DNA of 5,025 nucleotides from Desulfobulbaceae bacterium (GTDB lineage Bacteria > Desulfobacterota > Desulfobulbia > Desulfobulbales > Desulfobulbaceae). Position numbers and translations under genes: made by a program. The DNA lies in contig JALXCX010000307.1 in the NCBI GenBank assembly GCA_026990725.1, positions 1 through 5,025 of the forward strand, written 5' to 3'. This document shows, piece by piece, positions 1-4,870 of this stretch. The first letter of the stretch is position 1. Every line of letters begins with the position of its first letter. The notes under the pieces were generated by a model that did not search any database, was not told where the DNA came from, and saw nothing but the letters and a program-made list of their open reading frames with translations.

Positions 1-36
1 GCGGCTATGGCCCATTCCCCTTTTTTAAAACAGGCC

Positions 37-115
37 TGCCGTGCCGGCTTGAAAGCGGCATGGCAACGAGCTGCCAGCAACGTGCTGGCAGCTCGTAACA
101 TGGTACTCTTTTTTT
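37..115. terminator. Two back-to-back hairpins, probable terminator region
   Basis: Two inverted repeats abut. The first pairs 37-46 with 56-65 (10 bp with one G-T pair, 9-nt loop). The second pairs 66-79 with 83-96 (14 bp, perfect, loop ACG). On the plus strand the second is followed, after 12 nt, by seven T (109-115). On the minus strand the first is followed, after 6 nt, by four T (complement of 27-30). The position, directly after the minus-strand porin gene that stops at 147, suits a terminator for that gene, and perhaps also for a convergent gene to the left. Neither T-run touches its stem, so this is not a textbook intrinsic terminator. Confidence 0.5.
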
Positions 116-146
116 GTTTGCTGTTAAACGTCTTTGTTTCGCATTT

Positions 147-935
147 TTAGAAGGCAATGCTTGCAGATATACCGCCGTAAATAAAGTCGGAGTCGTCCCC
201 GTCAGCACTGGCATTTTCCATGACATCTTTGGCGTCGCTGCCCAGGGCAAAGGAGTAGTACAGTTCCGGGGTCAGGGTGATATTTTCGGTAACTGCGTAG
301 CTTACACTTGCCGAGAGGACAGCGTCGTGAAAATCACTGTAGGATGATGTCGGGTCGGATGGATCCGCAAGAGTGCTTTCATCATCAACAAAAAGATAGC
401 TTACTTTTACACCGAAATCTGCCGTGAGTTCGCTCGTAAGCTCCTGGGAGTGGGAGAGCTCAAGGGCAATATACCAGCCCGGGGCGGCGTCAATATCTCT
501 GTAGACTGTGAGCGACGGCGAGGCGGGCAGGTCAAGAGTGATACCCGCATAAATTTCCTGGGTGTCACTGAGACCTTCAAGGGCATAATAAATATAGCCG
601 ACAGAATAGCTGAGCATGTTGTATGACCCGTCATAGGAGAGGGTCATGTCGGTCTCGTTCCACTTGTTGCCGTCTTCGCTGAAAAGATCAGTGGACTGGT
701 CCGTGTCAAGGTTGCCCCACAGGTTGAAGCCAAAACCGTTATATCCAACTGTTGCCGAGGGTTGAATAACCAGGCTGTCTTTGCTTAATTCATATCCTCG
801 CCAGATATAGCTGCTGTACAGACCAACACTGGCCTCTGTTGACACATCAGGGGCGGCCTGGCTGGTGGCGGTGATTGAGATCGCCGCCAGAAAGGCAGCT
901 GCTGAAACACTGAAAATCCATTTTTTTGTATCCAT
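147..935 (-). CDS. Outer-membrane beta-barrel protein, TorF/Gcw_chp-like putative porin
   Basis: This encodes 262 residues. An N-terminal signal peptide is visible: KK at residues 4-5, a hydrophobic core at about 7-23, and a likely cleavage site at SQA-A (25-28). The mature part is made of alternating polar/aromatic stretches typical of beta strands, with Asp/Ser/Thr-rich loops (about 77-95, 183-203 and 234-250). It ends in ...ASIAF, the C-terminal Phe used as an outer-membrane assembly signal. The segment SSYIWRGYEL (41-50), followed by QPSATVGY and GFNLWGN, resembles the N-terminal strands of the TorF/Gcw_chp family of short putative porins. I recognise that family by pattern only, and the transported substrate cannot be told. 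The start is supported by AGGAG (942-946, minus strand) 6 nt upstream of ATG. It appears to be a single-gene unit with a leader hairpin upstream and hairpins downstream. Confidence 0.8.
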   Translation of the reverse strand: MDTKKWIFSVSAAAFLAAISITATSQAAPDVSTEASVGLYSSYIWRGYELSKDSLVIQPSATVGYNGFGFNLWGNLDTDQSTDLFSEDGNKWNETDMTLSYDGSYNMLSYSVGYIYYALEGLSDTQEIYAGITLDLPASPSLTVYRDIDAAPGWYIALELSHSQELTSELTADFGVKVSYLFVDDESTLADPSDPTSSYSDFHDAVLSASVSYAVTENITLTPELYYSFALGSDAKDVMENASADGDDSDFIYGGISASIAF

Positions 936-941
936 TGTTCT

Positions 942-946
942 CTCCT
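942..946 (-). promoter_or_regulatory. Shine-Dalgarno of the porin-like gene
   Basis: The minus strand reads AGGAG, 6 nt upstream of the ATG at 933-935. This is a strong ribosome binding site and fixes the start of the porin-like gene. Confidence 0.8.
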
Positions 947-958
947 GAAATAGTGAAC

Positions 959-992
959 ACCAACCTCCGTCTGCGGGGCACAGACAGTTGGT
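959..992 (-). promoter_or_regulatory. Hairpin in the 5' leader of the porin-like gene
   Basis: In minus-strand RNA the outer arms ACCAAC/GUUGGU (987-992 with 959-964) enclose an inner stem GUCUGUG/CGCAGAC (979-985 with 969-975, one U-G pair) with loop CCC. The lower-stem junction contains a second SD-like GGAGG (964-968). The hairpin ends 12 nt before the true Shine-Dalgarno, so it lies in the leader under any upstream promoter. It could affect mRNA stability or ribosome access. Function is inferred from position only. Confidence 0.45.
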
Positions 993-1147
993 AGTGCAGT
1001 TGGGAGAGAGTTAATCAAAAGTCATGCCACGAAAATGTAAAATATTATTTTCTATTAATATTAATATGTTATATTTATTTATCGAGATGTATGAGCCGGT
1101 ACAAGCAGGTGTGATTAATTTTCTTGTAACAAAAATGGCATGCAATT

Positions 1148-1178
1148 TGTCAAGAGTTTACATTTTTGCAATGTAAAC
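1148..1178 (-). promoter_or_regulatory. Perfect 9+9 palindrome beside a TTGACA box (possible operator/promoter)
   Basis: GTTTACATT (1156-1164) and AATGTAAAC (1170-1178) form a perfect inverted repeat with a 5-nt centre. On the minus strand it sits 2 bp upstream of a perfect -35 hexamer, TTGACA (1148-1153). No good -10 hexamer follows at 16-18 bp (GTTACA/TTACAA at 1124-1130), so a promoter here would need an activator, which the palindrome could bind. The palindrome also lies only 11 bp after the stop codon of the flavoprotein gene and would fold as an RNA hairpin with loop GCAAA. There is no T-run, so intrinsic termination is unlikely. The AT-rich stretch 1030-1083 between here and the porin gene shows no convincing promoter. 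Confidence 0.4.
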
Positions 1179-1189
1179 GACTGGCTGGA

Positions 1190-2107
1190 TCAGGTGGCTC
1201 TTTTTTGCTTTCTGGCATAGGTCGCTGCTTCCATGCCGGCTACGCATCCCTCGCCAACGGCTTTGGCCATCTGGTACGGGGGGCCGACGATGTCCCCGGC
1301 TGCGTAGACGCCAGGGATGTTGGTTTCCTGTTTTCGGCTGACGTCGATATATTTAAAATGATCCATGTCAAGCTGCACTCCTATCTGGGTGGCAAGCTCA
1401 AGGGCACCTTTGGAGCCAAGCTCAATAAAGATACCGTCAACCTGCACTGTTTTGTCGGTATCAAGCAATATCTCCGTGACGGCGTTTTCGCCATGAATTT
1501 CTTTGACCCATGTGCCTTCCAGTACCTCAATCTCGCTTTCCTGCAATCGTTTAAGCATGCTTTCCGAGCCCTGGAGTTCCTTGGCCACCAAATAGACTTT
1601 GTCGGCATAGTCCAGAAGCGTCAGGGCTCCGTCAATGGCGGCGCTTCGGTTGCCGGCCACCAGAACAGTTGCCCCTCGGTAGAAGTTGGCATCACAGTCG
1701 ACACAGTAGCTCACGCCTTTTCCGGCAAGATCAAGTTCTCCGGGCACGGAAAGTTTTTTCTTGGAGACTCCCATGGAAAAAATCAGGGTCCGGCTTGTTA
1801 TTTCTCTGCCACTCTCAAGCTCCAGGCTGAACAGCTGGTCCTCGCCCTGGCTGATTTTTAAAACGTCTTCAGCCGCCATCTCTGTGCCAAAGCTTTGGGC
1901 TTGGGTGAGGCCGGCTTCCAGCAGGTCTTTGCCGTTTGTCACCCCGGCTATGCAGGCGTAGTTCTCGATGTGGGCGTTGTACAAGGCACTGTTTTCAATA
2001 CGACCAAGCATGAGGACGCTGGTTTTTTTTCTGGATGCATGGATGGCTGCCTGGATGCCGGCGGGCCCGGTGCCAATGATGACAACGTCATAAATAGCTG
2101 TAGGCAT
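1190..2107 (-). CDS. TrxB-like FAD-dependent disulfide oxidoreductase with degenerate NADPH motifs
   Basis: This encodes 305 residues, close to the usual length of low-molecular-weight thioredoxin reductases. The FAD Rossmann motif is intact (YDVVIIGTGPAG, 6-17). A redox CxxC is present as SYCVDCDANFYRG (C135, C138), at the place of CATC in TrxB and within the pyridine-nucleotide domain. The second FAD motif is VYAAGDIVGPPYQMAKAVGEG (about 268-287), with the Q-x-A pattern. The NADPH site is unusual: the GGGDSA motif is replaced by AGNRSAA (151-157), and the HRRxxxR that reads the 2'-phosphate is absent (VYLVAKELQGSESM). NADPH use is therefore doubtful. NADH, ferredoxin or another flavin donor is possible, as in the thioredoxin reductases that lack NADPH motifs. 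The substrate is presumably a thioredoxin-like protein, but no thioredoxin gene is seen nearby. GGAG (2114-2117, minus strand) 6 nt upstream supports the ATG. It is divergent from the tol cluster; only a weak promoter (TTTACC-18-CATATT, 2127-2156) is visible. Confidence 0.85.
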   Translation of the reverse strand: MPTAIYDVVIIGTGPAGIQAAIHASRKKTSVLMLGRIENSALYNAHIENYACIAGVTNGKDLLEAGLTQAQSFGTEMAAEDVLKISQGEDQLFSLELESGREITSRTLIFSMGVSKKKLSVPGELDLAGKGVSYCVDCDANFYRGATVLVAGNRSAAIDGALTLLDYADKVYLVAKELQGSESMLKRLQESEIEVLEGTWVKEIHGENAVTEILLDTDKTVQVDGIFIELGSKGALELATQIGVQLDMDHFKYIDVSRKQETNIPGVYAAGDIVGPPYQMAKAVGEGCVAGMEAATYARKQKRAT

Positions 2108-2218
2108 GGTAGACTCCGTGTGTGTAAATATGAATAATATATAAAATTCTGGTAAATCGGCAGGAAGTCTGTTGACTCTTTTTACCCTCGAGTTATGTAC
2201 ACTATTCGTAGTTCAAGG

Positions 2219-2247
2219 TCGACAGGATTTTGTGAATCAAGTATACT
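2219..2247 (+). promoter_or_regulatory. Sigma70-type promoter for the zinc-ribbon ORF/tol operon
   Basis: TCGACA (2219-2224, 5 of 6 to TTGACA) and TATACT (2242-2247, 5 of 6 to TATAAT) are separated by exactly 17 bp. This is the best promoter match in the 553-bp gap between the divergent flavoprotein gene and tolQ. The start would be near 2254, giving a leader of about 160 nt before the ATG at 2413. A TTGACT (2172-2177) further upstream has no well-spaced -10 partner. Confidence 0.6.
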
Positions 2248-2302
2248 TTAAGCTTAACATGAAAGGCATCGCTGGCTCCTGATTTGCCATACTGCAGTTG
2301 CG

Positions 2303-2364
2303 AACTTTCAAAGTTCATCATGGCCGGCCAGTTTGGTCCAGCCATGATGGTTATATGTAACCAT
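2303..2364 (+). promoter_or_regulatory. Cluster of three inverted repeats in the tol-operon leader
   Basis: There are three consecutive dyads. The first is AACTTT-C-AAAGTT (2303-2315). The second is CATCATGGC (2316-2324) with GCCATGATG (2341-2349), with further inner pairing GG/CC and CCA/TGG around a GTT loop. The third is ATGGTTA (2347-2353) with TAACCAT (2358-2364), loop TATG. The last two share 2347-2349, so both cannot fully form at once. The octamer CTTTCAAA in the first dyad recurs at 2366-2373. The cluster lies between the predicted start (about 2254) and the next start codon, so it would be leader RNA. A regulatory leader or protein-binding site is inferred; it matches no riboswitch class I recognise. 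Confidence 0.45.
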
Positions 2365-2412
2365 TCTTTCAAACTCCCGCAATGGGCAGTTTTATTCTTT
2401 GGGGAAGGCGAT

Positions 2413-2640
2413 ATGAGCTGTCAGGATGCTGAAGAGAGGAACGGCGAATTTGCTGAAATGGTATTGCATTGTGTTTTTTGCGGAGCCGTTGCCAGAATTC
2501 AGGGTCGTTGAACACAGGCAACAGTAGTTTGCACGGGGTGCAGGCAGGAATTGCCGGCAGTGGCCTATGAAGAACAGATCGAAGAGTGGAAAGAAAAAGT
2601 ATTTCAGCAGTTGAACCCGCCGTGTAAAAGTAATCAATAA
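2413..2640 (+). CDS. Small zinc-ribbon protein interrupted by an in-frame UGA (broken gene or candidate selenoprotein)
   Basis: A 75-codon frame starts at an ATG with GGGGA (2401-2405) 7 nt upstream and stops at TAA, 20 nt before tolQ. Residues 20-43 give C-V-F-C ... C-T-G-C, that is C20-x2-C23-x16-C40-x2-C43, a typical zinc-ribbon spacing. A charged, amphipathic tail follows (YEEQIEEWKEKVFQQL, 52-67). Codon 33 (2509-2511) is TGA. Coding character is clear on both sides of it and in the same frame, so the two halves belong together. Either CGA or TGG became TGA (mutation or sequencing error), or the UGA is recoded. A two-tier stem-loop begins 5 nt after the UGA. Against selenocysteine, no Cys lies next to codon 33, so no CxxU redox motif is formed. 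I do not recognise the family. Spacing suggests co-transcription with tolQ. ybgC, which often precedes tolQ, is not present here. Confidence 0.55.
2517..2555 (+). other. SECIS-like two-tier stem-loop directly after the in-frame UGA
   Basis: The outer stem is GGCAA (2517-2521) with TTGCC (2551-2555). A symmetrical 5x5 internal loop follows (2522-2526 and 2546-2550). The inner stem is 8 bp, 2527-2534 with 2538-2545 (two U-G pairs), closed by a GGG triloop (2535-2537). The loop begins 23 nt after the UGA and has G at its first position. As I recall the bacterial SECIS consensus, the loop should lie roughly 16-37 nt from the UGA with a G among its first bases, and this agrees. The hairpin also overlaps the codons for the second CxxC, so its structure could be coincidental. 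Confidence 0.35.
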
Positions 2641-2660
2641 ATAAAGAAGGAAAATATTCC

Positions 2661-3353
2661 GTGAGTTTTTCGTTTATCGGCATGATGGCCGGAGCCGGTC
2701 TTGTGGTCAAGTTGGTTATGGCAGCGCTTGTTGTCTTCTCAGTCCTGTCGTGGTGGATTGTGATCAGAAAACAGTTGCTTTTTTCAAGGGCGCGTAATGC
2801 CTCTGAGGAATTTCTTGCCCGTTTCTGGGAGAGTAAAACCCTGCAACATGCCTTTGAGGCAGCAAAGGAGTATACCTGCAGTCCGGAGGCGGCAGTCTTT
2901 GTTTCCGGCTACAGCGAACTGCGAAAGATCAGTACTGCCCGGGCCAGTCAGGCTGCTCCCGGGAATCTGCAGTCTCAGCTGGCGACAATGGACAATATGA
3001 AGCGGGCCGTGCGTAAAGCGCAGATCATGGAATATGACCGGCTGGGGAAATCTCTTTCTTTTCTCGCCACCACCGGCAGTGCAACTCCTTTTATCGGCCT
3101 GTTTGGTACAGTCTGGGGAATTTTAACCTCGTTTCAGGGTATTGGCGAGCGCGGGTCAGCTTCTCTTGCTGTTGTCGCACCGGGTATATCAGAAGCACTT
3201 GTTGCCACTGCCGCCGGTCTTGCGGTTGCTATTCCGGCAGTTGTCTTCTATAATTACTATGCAAACAAATTAACAATTTTTGAGTCAGATATCGACAATT
3301 TTTCTGCTGATTTTCTCAACGTGATTGAGCGTGACATCCTCTCAAGAGGATAA
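2661..3353 (+). CDS. tolQ: TolQ, inner-membrane motor subunit of the Tol-Pal system
   Basis: This encodes 230 residues, the same length as E. coli TolQ, in the ExbB/TolQ/MotA family. Three membrane segments are visible: about 11-35, 131-157 and 174-200, with a large cytoplasmic loop between the first two. The family signatures are clear: GSATPFIGLFGTVWGI (139-154) in TM2 and the P-x-I-x-EALVATAAGLAVAIPA block (174-193) in TM3. T150 and T183 line up with the conserved pore-lining threonines of TolQ. TolQ forms the pentameric channel around TolR that converts proton-motive force into movement of TolA. The start is GTG, with AAGGA (2647-2651) 9 nt upstream; the in-frame ATGs at 2682 and 2685 lack such a site and would cut the N-terminus. 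First tol gene in the order tolQ-tolR-tolA-tolB. Confidence 0.95.
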   Translation: MSFSFIGMMAGAGLVVKLVMAALVVFSVLSWWIVIRKQLLFSRARNASEEFLARFWESKTLQHAFEAAKEYTCSPEAAVFVSGYSELRKISTARASQAAPGNLQSQLATMDNMKRAVRKAQIMEYDRLGKSLSFLATTGSATPFIGLFGTVWGILTSFQGIGERGSASLAVVAPGISEALVATAAGLAVAIPAVVFYNYYANKLTIFESDIDNFSADFLNVIERDILSRG

Positions 3354-3389
3354 AATTCAGTCAGACATTTCATTGATTTTTACTGAGTT
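3354..3389 (+). promoter_or_regulatory. Stem-loop in the tolQ-tolR gap
   Basis: AATTCAGT (3354-3361) pairs with ACTGAGTT (3382-3389), 8 bp with one U-G, around a 20-nt loop. It begins right after the tolQ stop and ends 6 nt before the tolR ATG, which has no nearby Shine-Dalgarno. Folding would bring AGAGGA (3345-3350), at the end of tolQ, to about 9 nt of unpaired distance from that ATG. The stem is followed by ATTTTT, so weak transcription attenuation is an alternative. Function is inferred. Confidence 0.35.
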
Positions 3390-3395
3390 ATTTTT

Positions 3396-3818
3396 ATGGG
3401 GCCAACAGGAGGAAACGGCAGACGGGGTCTGGTCGCCGATATTAACGTAACGCCACTGGTGGATGTCATGCTGGTGCTGCTGATTATTTTCATGGTCACA
3501 GCTCCCATGATGACAGAAGGAATAGAGGTTAATCTGCCGGCAACGACGACTAAAGCACTGCCTTCGGAGGATGATCAGCCACTGCTTGTTTCAATTAATA
3601 AGGACGGCGAGATTTCTCTTGGGAAAATTAAGGTGGGTTTATCACTTTTTAAACAGGAGCTTGCCAAGTTGCCGGAAGAAAAGAAAAAAGAACCTGTCTA
3701 CCTCCGGGCGGATCAGGATGTACCTTACGGACTTGTCGTGAAGACGATGGCAGCCGTGAAGCAGGCAGGATTTGAAAAATTAGGCATGGTCACCCGGCCT
3801 GATGATAACGAAAAATAG
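3396..3818 (+). CDS. tolR: TolR, ExbD-family motor subunit of the Tol-Pal system
   Basis: This encodes 140 residues, typical of TolR (about 142 in E. coli). A short Gly-rich cytoplasmic N-terminus leads into ADINVTPLVDVMLVLLIIFMV (14-34), the ExbD/TolR membrane segment. D23 falls at the same number as the proton-carrying Asp of E. coli TolR. A periplasmic domain follows, with LLVSINKDGEISLG (63-76), the conserved VYLRADQDVPYG (101-112) and a final KQAGFEKLGMVTRP. TolR dimers sit inside the TolQ pentamer and couple proton flow to force on TolA. The ATG is the only normal start: an in-frame TGA lies 12 nt upstream, and no other ATG, GTG or TTG precedes the membrane segment. No ribosome binding site lies just before it; instead an AGGAGG is found inside the gene at 3407-3412, with no start codon correctly placed after it. 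Confidence 0.95.
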   Translation: MGPTGGNGRRGLVADINVTPLVDVMLVLLIIFMVTAPMMTEGIEVNLPATTTKALPSEDDQPLLVSINKDGEISLGKIKVGLSLFKQELAKLPEEKKKEPVYLRADQDVPYGLVVKTMAAVKQAGFEKLGMVTRPDDNEK

Positions 3819-3842
3819 ATTTTACGGGGCTTGTAGAACATC

Positions 3843-4841
3843 TTGGATGGAGTACAGTACGACGATCGGGATTTTTTCCGGGCGCAACAACAGGACGACA
3901 GGTGTTGGAAATGGCCATTGAATCTGGCGGTCATGTTGCATCTTGTCTTCTTTGCGTCCTCAATCTGGCTGCCTGATTTGATCAACCATAAACCGTTACT
4001 TGACGATATTGTAACTGTTGATCTGGTTTCCATGCCTGACCCTGAGCCAGCCCCCCCGGCACCGGCTCCTGCTACACCTGTTGTTCAACCTCCGGAGCCC
4101 GTGGTCAAAGCATCGCCTCCTCCTCCAGAGCCGGAACCGGCAGAGGTTGCTCTTGCTCCGGAGCCAAAGCCGGAAGTGGTCCCGGAGCCTGTCGCGCCGG
4201 CAAAACCTATATCGCTTACGCCGCGCAAACGTAAGAAGAAAAAGGCCAAAGACACAAGGCTTGCCGAGGAAAAAGAGCAGGAGAAACGGCAGAAAATTGC
4301 CCGGCTAGAGCAGCAGAGGCGCAAAAAGGAGGCCCTGGCCCGAAAGCGGAAAGCGCAGCAGGCCAGAAAACGCGCAGAAAAATTACGAAGGCAACGGGCA
4401 CTGGCCGATGCCCGACGTGCGCAGCAGGAGGCGGATCGTGCGGCTGCTGTTGCCCGCGAGGAGCTGGCTGCTGTTATTCGGCAGTCGGGGGCAACGAGCA
4501 AGCCCACAGGCCGCTCGGGAAGTTCATCCGGGCGTAAGGTGCAGTCGGTTGTCCTGAAGCAGTATTTATCTTCACTGTATGACAAGGTTCACGGTTACTG
4601 GATATTACCGGAAATGCGTCAGTGGGACGCTCGTCTGGAAACCATTGTTGTGCTGACCATTCGTCGTGATGGTTCGGTTAAGGGGATGCAGATTGAACGT
4701 AAATCAAAGGATCCCTATTTTGATCAGTTTGTTATGAAAACCCTGCGGAGTGCCGCGCCAATGCCACGGTTTCCGGCGCTTATGTCTCAGGCCTCCATTG
4801 AAGTGGGGTTGCGTTTCAAACCCGGTGAACTTGCAATGTAG
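3843..4841 (+). CDS. tolA: TolA/TonB-type energy-transducing protein of the Tol-Pal system
   Basis: This encodes 332 residues in the TolA/TonB layout. A short cytoplasmic head (1-22) precedes a single membrane anchor at about 23-46, including AVMLHLVFFASSIW with H33 at the place of the conserved TM histidine. A Pro/Glu-rich spacer (66-126) leads to a basic cluster RKRKKKKAK (128-136) and a long Lys/Arg/Glu/Ala/Gln helix (about 137-212). After a Gly/Ser linker (216-231) comes a TonB/TolA C-terminal domain (235-330), with YDKVHGYWILPE and IVVLTIRRDGSVK. It spans the periplasm and passes force from TolQ-TolR to TolB/Pal and outer-membrane partners. The EP-rich spacer is TonB-like, but the gene position after tolQR and before tolB favours TolA. 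The start is an inferred TTG: an in-frame TAG lies at 3834-3836, and the next possible start (TTG 3918) would cut into the membrane segment. No good Shine-Dalgarno is seen. Confidence 0.9.
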   Translation: MDGVQYDDRDFFRAQQQDDRCWKWPLNLAVMLHLVFFASSIWLPDLINHKPLLDDIVTVDLVSMPDPEPAPPAPAPATPVVQPPEPVVKASPPPPEPEPAEVALAPEPKPEVVPEPVAPAKPISLTPRKRKKKKAKDTRLAEEKEQEKRQKIARLEQQRRKKEALARKRKAQQARKRAEKLRRQRALADARRAQQEADRAAAVAREELAAVIRQSGATSKPTGRSGSSSGRKVQSVVLKQYLSSLYDKVHGYWILPEMRQWDARLETIVVLTIRRDGSVKGMQIERKSKDPYFDQFVMKTLRSAAPMPRFPALMSQASIEVGLRFKPGELAM

Positions 4842-4870
4842 TTATTAAAAATTTAACCTCTATACACCCA

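Noticed and set aside
1013..1029. Sigma54-like TGGCAT-n5-TTGAT on the minus strand upstream of the porin gene
   Set aside because: The invariant GC of the -12 element is GA here, and the -24 element also deviates. Too weak to call.
1166..1861. Plus-strand open frame of 231 codons
   Set aside because: It lies antisense inside the well-supported flavoprotein gene, has no family features and no ribosome binding site. Codon bias of the real gene explains it.
2172..2203. TTGACT followed by TACACT as a second tol promoter
   Set aside because: The spacing to TACACT is 20 bp and nearer alternatives match poorly. The 2219-2247 pair is clearly better.
2284..2412. Upstream extension of the zinc-ribbon frame to a TTG at 2284
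   Set aside because: The added residues read through the leader hairpins, have no Shine-Dalgarno and no domain pattern. The ATG at 2413 with GGGGA upstream is better.
2369..2710. Minus-strand open frame of 113 codons across the tolQ start
   Set aside because: It is antisense to the zinc-ribbon frame, overlaps tolQ, and shows no domain or membrane pattern.
4085..4585. Minus-strand open frame of 166 codons rich in Ser, Arg, Ala and Gly
   Set aside because: It mirrors the Pro/Lys/Arg-rich part of tolA; the low-complexity composition is a shadow of the sense strand.
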